From: Candidatus Heimdallarchaeota archaeon
Lineage (GTDB): Archaea; Asgardarchaeota; Njordarchaeia; Njordarchaeales; JAMOTR01
DNA: 10,783 bases
Assembly (NCBI GenBank): GCA_027068385.1
Contig: JAMOTR010000012.1
Span: 1 to 10,783 of the forward strand
Reading direction: 5' to 3'
In this document: positions 1 to 6,604 of the stretch, piece after piece
Layout of the letters: each line of letters starts with the position of its first letter
Numbering within the stretch: the stretch's first letter is position 1
The notes under the pieces: model-generated
What the model was told of the DNA's origin: nothing
Database searches by the model: none
Seen by the model: the letters and a program-made list of their open reading frames with translations, nothing else
Translations under genes and position numbers: made by a program

Positions 1-2
1 GC

Positions 3-773
3 GAAACGAGCGAGTCTCGCGTGAACTTCGGGGCTTACTCGTTAGCGATAAACGACCTAGGAGGGTTACTAGGGCTATTAATCTTCGTTAAAGCCTTAAA
101 CGGCTTCGAGGCCGTCGAGATATTTAGGGACTTTATGCCCCTTCGGACTCTCTCCGCGACGATATCCGCTATAGCCATACTACTGTCGCGTGAGACCTCA
201 AGAGTTCGTAAAGGAGCGAGACTTAAGATCACGAAGTCCTTACTCGCGTACCTTCTTCTCATAGCGTTCGTCTTCTTCGGGATCGCCATCTCGCGGACGT
301 TCTCGCCTCTATACGCTAAATACGTAATAGGAATATCAGACGATCTATGGGGGAAGATCTCTATGATCTCGATAGGGGTAGAGGCCTTGTTCTTCTTCGC
401 GATCTCTCGCCTTAATCTTACGGCTATAAAGAGCGCTATCCTGGGCTTACTATCTTACTCCTCCTTAGCCTTCCTGGTGGTCGCGCGGCCTACGAAGATA
501 TCCGCTATAGTGGGCTTCGGAATACTCTCTCCCGGGTTTACCGCGTTCTTCCGGCCGGCTCTGTTAGACCTCGATATATCCATCACGGATCCCTCGGTTA
601 GGGGTCGCTTGATCTCTATTATCTTCATGTTTAGGCGCTTAGGATTGATGGGAGGAAGGATCGCGGGCGCGAGGATCTTCGTGATAAATCCCGCTCTAGT
701 GATGGTCATACCGGTAGTAACTATGGGTCTAGGATTAGCCGGAATCATCAAGACCGCGGAAAGAAGGTTTTAA
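3..773 (+). CDS. MFS-like transporter, C-terminal part (5' end outside window)
   Basis: The reading frame is open to the left edge, so the gene begins upstream; an internal GTG at 21 is only the first start-like codon in view. About 250 residues are visible, very rich in Ile, Leu and Phe. Counting from the GTG, hydrophobic segments lie near residues 7-24, 73-91, 111-128, 136-154, 159-180 and 222-243. Two basic loops, around 56-71 and 190-206, fit cytoplasmic loops. The stretch near residues 191-212 (PSVRGRLISIIFMFRRLGLMGG region) resembles the conserved RGR-containing loop and following glycine-rich helix of major facilitator superfamily carriers, which supports a secondary transporter in the cytoplasmic membrane. 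The substrate cannot be read from the sequence. The stop codon lies inside the TATA-like element of the downstream tRNA gene. Membrane protein is near certain; MFS is likely but not proven. Confidence 0.7.
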   Translation, partial: ETSESRVNFGAYSLAINDLGGLLGLLIFVKALNGFEAVEIFRDFMPLRTLSATISAIAILLSRETSRVRKGARLKITKSLLAYLLLIAFVFFGIAISRTFSPLYAKYVIGISDDLWGKISMISIGVEALFFFAISRLNLTAIKSAILGLLSYSSLAFLVVARPTKISAIVGFGILSPGFTAFFRPALLDLDISITDPSVRGRLISIIFMFRRLGLMGGRIAGARIFVINPALVMVIPVVTMGLGLAGIIKTAERRF

Positions 774-775
774 TT
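767..775 (+). promoter_or_regulatory. TATA-like box for tRNA-Gly
   Basis: GTTTTAATT, centred about 27 bases upstream of the tRNA 5' end, which is the usual archaeal TATA spacing. It overlaps the TAA stop codon (771-773) of the transporter gene. Confidence 0.45.
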
Positions 776-797
776 CACCATTTCTTCTTAACTTAGG

Positions 798-873
798 GCG
801 CCGGTAGTCTAGCCTGGTAGGATGGCGGCCTCCCAAGCCGCTGACCCGGGTTCGAATCCCGGCCGGCGCACCA
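798..873 (+). tRNA. tRNA-Gly (anticodon CCC)
   Basis: A full cloverleaf can be drawn. The acceptor stem GCGCCGG (798-804) pairs perfectly with CCGGCGC (863-869). The D stem is 807-810 with 820-823. The anticodon stem GCGGC/GCCGC (825-829/837-841) encloses the loop CTCCCAA, with anticodon CCC at 832-834. The T stem CCGGG/CCCGG encloses TTCGAAT. The discriminator base is A870 and CCA is encoded at 871-873. There is no intron. The anticodon reads GGG glycine codons. The all-GC acceptor stem suggests growth at high temperature. Confidence 0.97.
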
Positions 874-879
874 CGAATT

Positions 880-887
880 CTTTATCT
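880..887 (+). promoter_or_regulatory. TATA-like box for the 912 gene
   Basis: CTTTATCT is centred about 29 bases before the ATG at 912, consistent with a leaderless or near-leaderless transcript. No Shine-Dalgarno sequence precedes the ATG. Confidence 0.35.
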
Positions 888-911
888 CCTCCCTTCCGAG
901 ATAACATATCT

Positions 912-1370
912 ATGACCGCTAGAAAGACCGAACAAAAGAGGCGCGAAGAGTATCTTGCTCTTTATAAGCTAGTCATGCGTATGAAAGAACTCGGCTCGGA
1001 TATCTCTAAGAGGCTCGCTAACGAACTAAAGGACTTAGGGTTCGACGAGAGGAAGATTGAGTTATACCTTCGTATGCCGTGCATCTCATGTAATAACATC
1101 TCCCGTTGTATCCCGCAGTCGAACATTATCTCTATATTCTCCTGTAGGGCGTTTAACATAAGCGCGGACCATCATAGGGACGTATTAAAGAACTACAAGA
1201 GGCGGATCTTCGAGGCTATTAAGGAAGCTCGTAAAACCGGGAGAACGCTCCCGATTAAGATTACCGAGAAAACGCTAGAAGAGTTTGAAAAAGAACTCAT
1301 TATGCTTAGGTTACCCGGACGGCTTAGGATCATCTATAATACCTTGTATTACGACGAGTATGGGGTTTAA
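912..1370 (+). CDS. Unrecognised protein with four-cysteine putative metal site
   Basis: A protein of 152 residues that I do not recognise. The frame is open further upstream, but an earlier ATG at 822 lies inside the tRNA-Gly, so I take the ATG at 912, which has a TATA-like box at the right distance. The protein is highly charged and mostly helical by composition, with a central block holding Cys57, Cys60, Cys66 and Cys78 (C-x2-C-x5-C-x11-C). That spacing would suit a zinc site or an iron-sulfur cluster. Lysine- and arginine-rich helices flank the block on both sides, which would suit nucleic-acid binding. It overlaps the next gene, an RNA m5C methyltransferase, by 11 bases, so the two are probably co-transcribed and may be translationally coupled. 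A role in RNA handling is only inferred from this. Confidence 0.75.
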   Translation: MTARKTEQKRREEYLALYKLVMRMKELGSDISKRLANELKDLGFDERKIELYLRMPCISCNNISRCIPQSNIISIFSCRAFNISADHHRDVLKNYKRRIFEAIKEARKTGRTLPIKITEKTLEEFEKELIMLRLPGRLRIIYNTLYYDEYGV

Positions 1371-2430
1371 AGAGTATTTTAAGCAATTAGCCGACGAGAA
1401 GTTCCGGGAGCGGATGTCGAAGCCTTTGAGACCGACTATAAGGATAACTCGGAAGGCTCCCGGAAACATATTAGAGCGCCTCGAATCGGCCGGGTACGAG
1501 TTACAGAGGATACCTCGGTACGATAGAGGGTTCTGGATAATAAGAGGGGACGCGGATGAGTTAGGAAACTCCATAGAATACGCGCTCGGATACCTATACT
1601 TCCAGGAGGCGGCCTCAATGATCCCTCCCGTAGTTCTCAAGCCTCAGAAGGGAGATAAGATCCTAGACCTATGTGCGGCCCCGGGGAGTAAGACTACTCA
1701 GATGGCAGACATGATCGAGAACGAGGGTTTGATCGTAGCGAACGACGTGAATCGTTCAAGACTTCGTATGCTCGGTTCGAACGTGCAGAGGACGTCCTCT
1801 TATTCCGTGATCGTCACACGCTTCGACGGGAGACGTTTGCCTAAGAGCCTAAGGAGGAAGTTCGATAAGGTGCTCGTTGACGCCCCGTGCTCCGCTTTAG
1901 GGACCTCTAGGCGCTTCCCCGTGAATTTGGAGAAACGGAATATGGAGTTCACGCTAAGGATCTCTAAGCTTCAATACGAGCTCCTCCGCACCGCCATATT
2001 CGCGGCGAAGCCGGGCGGGCGCGTGGTATATTCTACATGTACGCTCACGGTGGAGGAGAACGAGATGGTAGTAGATAGAATACTAAAAGAGTTCGATAAC
2101 GTAGAAGTGGAGAGCATAGACGTGCCCGGTCTTAAGTACGAGCCGGGAATCACGCGTCGGAAGGGATTAGAGCTCGACGAAAGGATCTCAAGGACCGCTA
2201 GAATATATCCGCGGCTAAACGATACGGAAGGTTTCTACGTAGCCTCGTTAATCGTAAAGCGATCAGCGTTACGTCCCCTCATCATCGACGCCTCAGGGAT
2301 CACCTCCCTCATCATTAATCACTCCTTATGGGACGCGAGATTAAAGGCGTTAGTAGCTCGAACTTCATGGCCGATCTTCGGTCCACGCGGGTTAAGGCCC
2401 CAATATATCGCGGAGCGGATATACTCATAG
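1360..2430 (+). CDS. RNA m5C methyltransferase, NOP2/Sun (RsmB-like) family
   Basis: A cytosolic SAM-dependent enzyme that would methylate C5 of cytosine in tRNA or rRNA. From the ATG at 1360 it has 356 residues. The SAM-binding motif LDLCAAPGSKT lies near residues 102-112. Motif IV, DAPCSALG, carries Cys177, and motif VI, YSTCTL, carries Cys227. These are the two cysteines the family uses for product release and covalent catalysis, so the enzyme looks active. A longer frame starting at TTG 1285 is possible, but that N-terminus lies inside the upstream gene and looks non-conserved. The family normally ends soon after a GF-x-V-A-x-L segment, reached here near residue 300; the remaining 50 or so residues are extra and run over the start of the next ORF. 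The family is clear; whether the target is tRNA or rRNA is open. Confidence 0.92.
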   Translation: MGFKEYFKQLADEKFRERMSKPLRPTIRITRKAPGNILERLESAGYELQRIPRYDRGFWIIRGDADELGNSIEYALGYLYFQEAASMIPPVVLKPQKGDKILDLCAAPGSKTTQMADMIENEGLIVANDVNRSRLRMLGSNVQRTSSYSVIVTRFDGRRLPKSLRRKFDKVLVDAPCSALGTSRRFPVNLEKRNMEFTLRISKLQYELLRTAIFAAKPGGRVVYSTCTLTVEENEMVVDRILKEFDNVEVESIDVPGLKYEPGITRRKGLELDERISRTARIYPRLNDTEGFYVASLIVKRSALRPLIIDASGITSLIINHSLWDARLKALVARTSWPIFGPRGLRPQYIAERIYS

Positions 2431-2897
2431 CTTCTAAGTGTCTCCCCATCGTAGCCCCCGAGATATTTAGGGAGATATCGAAGAACAAGGTGGTCGTGTT
2501 CATGTGCCCAGAACAGGAGAACCCCGCTGTATATGGGAAGATCGCGAGCGTCATACGTTCCTCTAAGCCGAGGAGTATCACCGTAGTGACCGTAGACGGC
2601 TCCCCCCATTGTTTTACCCTCCATGCGGCCGTGAACGAGGCGTTCTATATTCTCGGTGAGAAGATCGTAGAGGAGAGAAAACACTATGTAGTGGTAGATG
2701 GAAAGGAGCTCGTAGAGATACATCCCGACGCGATTAGATTAGCGCGTTATCTATCCATCATGACGCGCATCGTAAAGGAGCATCCCGAGTATCTAGAGGA
2801 GCTTAAAAAGCACTCGTTAGAATATAAACTCGCGAAAGAGCGCGGAACCGATCGAGGAACCGGTTTTTATCCTCTAGTATTTCTAGGATCCTCCTGA
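2328..2897 (+). CDS. Conserved-looking hypothetical protein
   Basis: 189 residues from ATG 2328. The ATG at 2367 (176 residues) is an equally possible start and would reduce the overlap with the methyltransferase from 103 to 64 bases; an in-frame stop just upstream excludes anything longer. The body looks like an alternating alpha/beta fold: a strand GADILIASKC, another KVVVFMCPEQ, then ITVVTVDGSPHC, and a helical C-terminus. The DGSPHC-x3-H segment near residues 91-100 looks like a conserved functional loop, with Cys and His that could bind a metal or a substrate. I have a weak impression of related archaeal proteins of unknown function but cannot name a family. The last 30 or so residues overlap thiDN antisense and probably lie outside the domain. 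Confidence 0.72.
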   Translation: MGREIKGVSSSNFMADLRSTRVKAPIYRGADILIASKCLPIVAPEIFREISKNKVVVFMCPEQENPAVYGKIASVIRSSKPRSITVVTVDGSPHCFTLHAAVNEAFYILGEKIVEERKHYVVVDGKELVEIHPDAIRLARYLSIMTRIVKEHPEYLEELKKHSLEYKLAKERGTDRGTGFYPLVFLGSS

Positions 2898-4152
2898 TCT
2901 TCTCGTATACATCGTTAGGATCCCTACCGAATACGAGTATCATGGGCTCCTTACCCCGATCCCCTGTATGATAAACTACGTCTAGAGGCCTCTTCCCGTA
3001 CTTCTCTATCCCCCTTCTTACCGCCTGATCGATACCCCGCTGTGTAGTCCTTCCGTCCACCCTCTTAACTTCCTCGGGCTCCTCGCGCCTATCGTAATAA
3101 CTCACCAAGAACTCCCCTTCGATGGCCTCTATAATACGCGGATCGTACCTTATGTTCATACACGATCTAATTTCCGGATAATGCCTCATCATCGCGACGA
3201 TCGCGCGTGCTATATGAGAGGATCCGCCTAGTTTTACCTCCCCGGCTACCACGACTCCAGGAGGCTTCTTCACGCGCACGATCCTTCCCGTGATTCCGTA
3301 TACCTCATTCTTATCGCTAGCCCGAGGTAAGGCGAAGCCGAAGTTCGATCCCACCTCAGGCATTAACGCGGGCAACTTTTCGAGACGTATTACGTTCTTG
3401 ATGCCCTCTATCAAACGCTCGCGCGTCTCCTTCTTTATCTTCTCCGATCTTAGATAGATGAGCGTATCCGTCTTCCTCGATCCGGTATAAACGCTTAAAG
3501 CGGAAGACATCTCTACTAGCCTCTTAGCGATCCTAGCGGCATCCACAGGGTTGTACCCGTTCGAGATAAGACCGGCTATAGTAGAGGCGTAAAACGTCCC
3601 CGTCCCGCGTAAGTCGCGATATCCCACAGCCGGTGTCTTCGGGCTTATTCTAACTATTCTTCCGTGAGGAGTCCTAACGTAGTCGTATCCGTTCACGTTC
3701 TTCACTATGACCCGCTCGGAATATTCGGAGAGCTCCTCTAAGATCGACTCCACGTCCTTAGATCCCGTTATCACCACGGCCTCCTCGTAATTCGGAGTGA
3801 TCACGTACGCCCCCTTAATGAGCCTCTTAACTCCCTCTAAGTCGAATAGCTTAGCCCCATAAGAAGTCTTAAACACGGGATCCACGACGCATTTTGTTCC
3901 GACCTCCTCCGGAACGACCGGGGAGACCGCTAAGAACGCCGCGTCGTAAGGTTCGTTCTTCCTTATAGCCTCTATTATGTACTCCTTCGGCACTCCGAAG
4001 CTCTTTACGTCCGTATTTACGATACCCTGTATCGTGAATGCCGAAGGTACCGGATAAGGATCCGCACCCACAGCTCTTATAGCTTCAGTAGCGGCCGTTA
4101 AGCCCGAGGCTCCGGAGGAATCTACAGGAGTTACCACCAGAACGCGGCCCAT
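2803..4152 (-). CDS. thiDN: ThiD-ThiN fusion (HMP-P kinase-like / thiamine phosphate synthase)
   Basis: 449 residues, the length of archaeal ThiDN. Residues 1-230 are a ribokinase-fold ThiD domain: DSSGASG at 11-17, AFTIQG at 38-43, DPV at 91-93, VITPN at 117-121. Residues 245-425 are a well-preserved ThiN domain: PEVGSN 265-270, SSHIAR 311-316, NIRY 333-336, DRREEPEEVK 354-363, GDRGKEPM 397-404, FGRDP 408-412. Together the family phosphorylates hydroxymethylpyrimidine phosphate and joins it to thiazole phosphate to make thiamine phosphate in the cytosol. The ThiD half is unusual: the conserved GTGC motif reads GTGT (183-186), and the DSSGGAG loop is altered, so its kinase activity is uncertain while ThiN looks complete. 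The gene diverges from atpC with 38 bases between start codons, too little for a TPP riboswitch. The last 20 or so residues extend past ThiN into the convergent ORF. Confidence 0.92.
   Translation of the reverse strand: MGRVLVVTPVDSSGASGLTAATEAIRAVGADPYPVPSAFTIQGIVNTDVKSFGVPKEYIIEAIRKNEPYDAAFLAVSPVVPEEVGTKCVVDPVFKTSYGAKLFDLEGVKRLIKGAYVITPNYEEAVVITGSKDVESILEELSEYSERVIVKNVNGYDYVRTPHGRIVRISPKTPAVGYRDLRGTGTFYASTIAGLISNGYNPVDAARIAKRLVEMSSALSVYTGSRKTDTLIYLRSEKIKKETRERLIEGIKNVIRLEKLPALMPEVGSNFGFALPRASDKNEVYGITGRIVRVKKPPGVVVAGEVKLGGSSHIARAIVAMMRHYPEIRSCMNIRYDPRIIEAIEGEFLVSYYDRREEPEEVKRVDGRTTQRGIDQAVRRGIEKYGKRPLDVVYHTGDRGKEPMILVFGRDPNDVYEKIRRILEILEDKNRFLDRFRALSRVYILTSAF
2805..2809 (-). terminator. Possible T-tract terminator of thiDN
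   Basis: On the minus strand five T residues directly abut and enter the TAA stop of thiDN. Archaeal termination often uses such T tracts without a hairpin. The tract lies inside the coding sequence of the convergent plus-strand ORF. Confidence 0.3.
2864..2868 (+). terminator. Possible T-tract terminator of the 2328 ORF
   Basis: Five T residues on the plus strand, 27 bases before the annotated stop of the plus-strand ORF and inside antisense thiDN. If RNA ends here, some messages would lack the in-frame stop codon at 2895. Confidence 0.22.
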
Positions 4153-4161
4153 GAAGAGACG

Positions 4162-4170
4162 GAAATAAAC
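4162..4170 (+). promoter_or_regulatory. TATA-like box for the atpC run
   Basis: GAAATAAAC is centred about 25 bases before the ATG at 4191, fitting a leaderless transcript. It lies in the 38-base divergent gap shared with thiDN, so the two promoters must overlap; I see no comparably good box for thiDN. Confidence 0.4.
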
Positions 4171-4190
4171 CGAGAAAGAAGTACCTCTTT

Positions 4191-5078
4191 ATGTTAAAAG
4201 GTGTGTTCCCGAACGTAGTCATCGGATATTACCTGGGACAGAGGCTACCCGAGAACCTCCGGCCCGCGTTAAGAGGGGCTAGGAACTTAGAAGAAATAAT
4301 AGCTACGGTTACGGTCTCGAAGTTATATAGACACTTATCGGGAGCTAGGAGCTTAGAAGAGGCTGAGAAGAGGCTTTGGGAGGGATACTACTCGATACTA
4401 GAGGAGATGTACTCCATATCCTACGGCGAATATAAGCTCATCGTGGAATATATCTTAGAGCGGCACGCGATAAGGCGGACTAGGGCTCTAATAGGAGCGA
4501 TAGAACGCGGGATACCGCCGGAAGAGAGGCGTCGGTGTATGGCCGTCGGGTTCTTAAAGCCCGAAGCCTTAAAGGCCACGACGATCGAGGAGGTGCGGGA
4601 GTACATCCCTAAGAAGTACCGCGAGAAGACTATATATGAGATGTTCGTAGTGTATCGGAAAGACGTGCTCTCAGCGAAGATGAGCCGTAATGTGAAGCGC
4701 ATGATAGAACGCGAGCTAGGACTCAAGACTCTGATGCTTATAATACGTGCCCGGAACTCGAAAGAGATCGCACCGGAGGTCGAGAAGATCGCTGAGGTGG
4801 ATCCATACGCATCTGTAGATCTGGTAAGGCGCGTGGTGGAGGCTGAGACTCGGAAGGACGCTCTAGAAGAGCTGAGCGAACATCCGTTCTACGAATACAT
4901 TAGATACATAGAGGACCCGTTTGAGGCTTACTTCACGTTACACGAGAGGATGCCCGAGATCATCGGGTTTAAGAACGTACCCATAAAACCGTCTCCGGAA
5001 CGCCTCTATAGCGGCCTCAAAGCTTTGGAGCGGGAGGTAGAGAAACTAGTATCGATCATGAATATGGTGGTTGTATGA
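4191..5078 (+). CDS. atpC: Probable A-type ATP synthase subunit C
   Basis: 295 residues, almost entirely helical and charged, without a membrane segment. Archaeal A-ATPase subunit C (AC39/d family), which joins the central stalk to the membrane rotor ring, consists of three similar helical units. The pattern here fits: a helix pair ending in YILERHAIRRTRALIGAIERG followed by a PEERR turn and a GFLKPEALKATTIEEV segment (about residues 84-140), and a C-terminal helix LKALEREVEKLVSIMNM like the family's final EVRNLR helix. It is shorter than the usual 330-350 residues. Its stop overlaps the next start by four bases (ATGA), so it is translationally coupled to the ureohydrolase. No other ATPase subunit gene is in view. 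The assignment rests on pattern memory, so it is probable rather than firm. Confidence 0.6.
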   Translation: MLKGVFPNVVIGYYLGQRLPENLRPALRGARNLEEIIATVTVSKLYRHLSGARSLEEAEKRLWEGYYSILEEMYSISYGEYKLIVEYILERHAIRRTRALIGAIERGIPPEERRRCMAVGFLKPEALKATTIEEVREYIPKKYREKTIYEMFVVYRKDVLSAKMSRNVKRMIERELGLKTLMLIIRARNSKEIAPEVEKIAEVDPYASVDLVRRVVEAETRKDALEELSEHPFYEYIRYIEDPFEAYFTLHERMPEIIGFKNVPIKPSPERLYSGLKALEREVEKLVSIMNMVVV

Positions 5079-6058
5079 ACGTTGTTCCGACGTTTCCCCT
5101 ATTCCGCGGCAAGCTCATGGAGGATGCGAACATAATAGTATTAGGAATACCGTACGACAGCTCCCAGAGTTATGGTTCTGGATCTAGATTCGCGGTACAT
5201 TACGTACGTATAGCTTCCGATTCTTTAGAGGAGCGGTCTAGTTTCTCCCACCGCGACGTACGCGACGTTAACTATAGCGACCGGGGAAACGTAGACGTTC
5301 CCTTCGGTGATCGGGAGAAGGCTAAGAGCGTCGTACATGAGGTGCTCGATGAGCTAAAGCCGGAGAGGCTCTTAGTGATAGGAGGCGATCATTCGATCAC
5401 CCCCATGGTACTTTCGCGGTTCGTGGAGAAGAACTTAGTAGAGAATTACCTGCAGCTGGACGCCCATACGGACTTCTATGAGACGTTCGGTACTCCTTAT
5501 TCCCACGCGTGTACGCTCAGGCGCGTGGTAGAGATGATCAAGGGAAAGGCCGCGATCATGGGGATACGCTCTTATCCGCCTCACCATTTGGATGAGCTCG
5601 AAGAATACGGGGTGATATACCACACGGCTTTCGAAGGACTACCCACTCAGCGGCTTAGTCGCCACATATCGGTAATAGGGAAAATCAATTACTTATCGAT
5701 AGACGTGGATGTGCTAGACCCATCTATAGCCCCCGAAGTGGGTAACCCCGAGCCTCTAGGTCGGTCTTTGTACGACTTACTACGCGTCCTCTCTCTAGCT
5801 TCTACGTACGGCGACCTGCGCGTGATCGACGTGGTCGAGGCTATACCGAGTAGCGCTACGTCTACCACGGCAATCACAGTCGCTTACATACTGCGTGAAG
5901 CGTTAATAGCTCTAGGTCGTGCCTATGAACGACGTAATATTTTTGATTCTGTTTTACGTGATATGGTTCCTCCCGTTCTTTATCCTCTACGCGAAGCCGC
6001 GTATTTTGAGACGGATAGTTCTAGACGTAATAGATCTCTCCCTACAAGAGCTCGCTAA
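5075..6058 (+). CDS. Ureohydrolase (agmatinase/arginase family)
   Basis: A cytosolic binuclear-manganese enzyme that splits a guanidino group to release urea; agmatine or aminopropylagmatine, in polyamine synthesis, are the likeliest archaeal substrates. All six expected metal ligands are visible: His106 in GGDHSIT, Asp129, His131 and Asp133 in DAHTD, and Asp210 and Asp212 in SIDVDVLDP. The substrate-side SHACTLRR (143-150) and NPEPLG (224-229) are close to, but not identical with, the usual SHG and TPEPGG patterns, so I leave the symbol blank. The start overlaps the upstream stop as ATGA. The family normally ends near residue 285 (ILREALIALGRAYE). Here another 42 residues follow, with codons such as ATT, TTT, TCT and GTT unlike the rest of the gene, and they coincide with the next gene in another frame. 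Confidence 0.9.
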   Translation: MNVVPTFPLFRGKLMEDANIIVLGIPYDSSQSYGSGSRFAVHYVRIASDSLEERSSFSHRDVRDVNYSDRGNVDVPFGDREKAKSVVHEVLDELKPERLLVIGGDHSITPMVLSRFVEKNLVENYLQLDAHTDFYETFGTPYSHACTLRRVVEMIKGKAAIMGIRSYPPHHLDELEEYGVIYHTAFEGLPTQRLSRHISVIGKINYLSIDVDVLDPSIAPEVGNPEPLGRSLYDLLRVLSLASTYGDLRVIDVVEAIPSSATSTTAITVAYILREALIALGRAYERRNIFDSVLRDMVPPVLYPLREAAYFETDSSRRNRSLPTRAR

Positions 6059-6326
6059 GTCGGAAAACGAAGAGCAGATTACGATTAAGGATGGTATCAA
6101 AAGGTTACTTCAAGGCGACGTAGCGGACCTAATAAAAGCGTTAGGATACATACGCGTGGCCCCTCGGGCGTTTTCGCTCGTGAACTCCATAGACGAAAAA
6201 ATGTACAGACGCGCTTTAGTGAAGGTGTATAAGAGGTACCGGTATCTACATCTCATACCGCTCGGGATTCGGACTCTAATGAAGACGGCATATGGTATAC
6301 GACGCCCCGATTCGTCCTGTAGATAA
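5925..6326 (+). CDS. Small single-pass membrane protein, unrecognised
   Basis: 133 residues from ATG 5925 (a GTG at 5919 is in frame). Residues 3-22 form a strongly hydrophobic helix (FLILFYVIWFLPFFILY), followed at once by a basic patch KPRILRR. This suggests an N-terminal anchor with the remainder in the cytoplasm. The rest is helical and charged, ending in a basic region. The arrangement faintly recalls the N-terminus of DUF1512-type archaeal membrane proteins, but those are much longer and I cannot confirm it. Its codon usage (CTA, ATA, GTA, TTA) matches the neighbouring genes, which supports it as real over the ureohydrolase tail it overlaps by 134 bases. Its start lies exactly where the ureohydrolase domain should end. 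Its 3' end overlaps the DUF424 gene antisense by 217 bases. Confidence 0.6.
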   Translation: MNDVIFLILFYVIWFLPFFILYAKPRILRRIVLDVIDLSLQELAKSENEEQITIKDGIKRLLQGDVADLIKALGYIRVAPRAFSLVNSIDEKMYRRALVKVYKRYRYLHLIPLGIRTLMKTAYGIRRPDSSCR

Positions 6327-6604
6327 ACCACAGCGTCCGGTAACACGAGCCCCTCTTGAATCGCGATCCCCACAGCGTGTTCGCCTATGAGCGTTGCCCC
6401 CATAGCTTCCCTTAAGAGCTCGCGTAGCTCTTCCTCAGTGGTTTTTCTCCCTCTCATGGGCATCGTTATGATCTCACCCGCGGGCGTGATGATCGCGTTG
6501 TCCCTCAGATCCTCATCATACACGATCAATAAGAGCCCTTTGATTCCCGTCGTAGGGTCCCCTAGAGGTATCTTACGCACGTAAAACCTAGGTCTTCTAA
6601 GCAT
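6110..6604 (-). CDS. DUF424-family protein with long C-terminal tail
   Basis: 164 residues. The family is archaeal, about 100 residues long, and of unknown biochemical role. The match is the segment LLREAMGATLIGEHAVGIAI with QEGLVLPDAVVY (residues 63-94), followed by a final strand RRIPYAVFIRV (101-111), which parallels the family's closing GGVPHAQ strand; the N-terminal FYVR strand also fits. Residues 112-164 therefore lie beyond the normal domain and are exactly antisense to the membrane-protein ORF, so they look like read-through. A T6 tract on the minus strand at 6201-6196 could end transcription before the stop codon. The start overlaps the TAG of the dihydroorotase-like gene by eight bases, so the two are probably one transcript. 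The family call is good; the real C-terminus is uncertain. Confidence 0.75.
   Translation of the reverse strand: MLRRPRFYVRKIPLGDPTTGIKGLLLIVYDEDLRDNAIITPAGEIITMPMRGRKTTEEELRELLREAMGATLIGEHAVGIAIQEGLVLPDAVVYLQDESGRRIPYAVFIRVRIPSGMRCRYRYLLYTFTKARLYIFSSMEFTSENARGATRMYPNAFIRSATSP

Noticed and set aside
822..911. N-terminal extension of the 912 gene starting at ATG 822
   Set aside because: It would translate the anticodon and T arms of tRNA-Gly. The ATG at 912 has its own TATA-like box.
1285..1359. TTG start giving the methyltransferase 25 extra residues
   Set aside because: The extension lies inside the upstream gene and has no family-like sequence; the ATG at 1360 overlaps the upstream stop by 11 bases in a typical coupled arrangement.
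2319..2723. Minus-strand ORF of 134 residues
   Set aside because: It is a shadow of the plus-strand methyltransferase tail and the 2328 gene, which have the local codon preference; its own translation looks like no protein domain.
4153..4190. TPP riboswitch upstream of thiDN
   Set aside because: The gap to the divergent gene is only 38 bases and no thi-box-like sequence is present.
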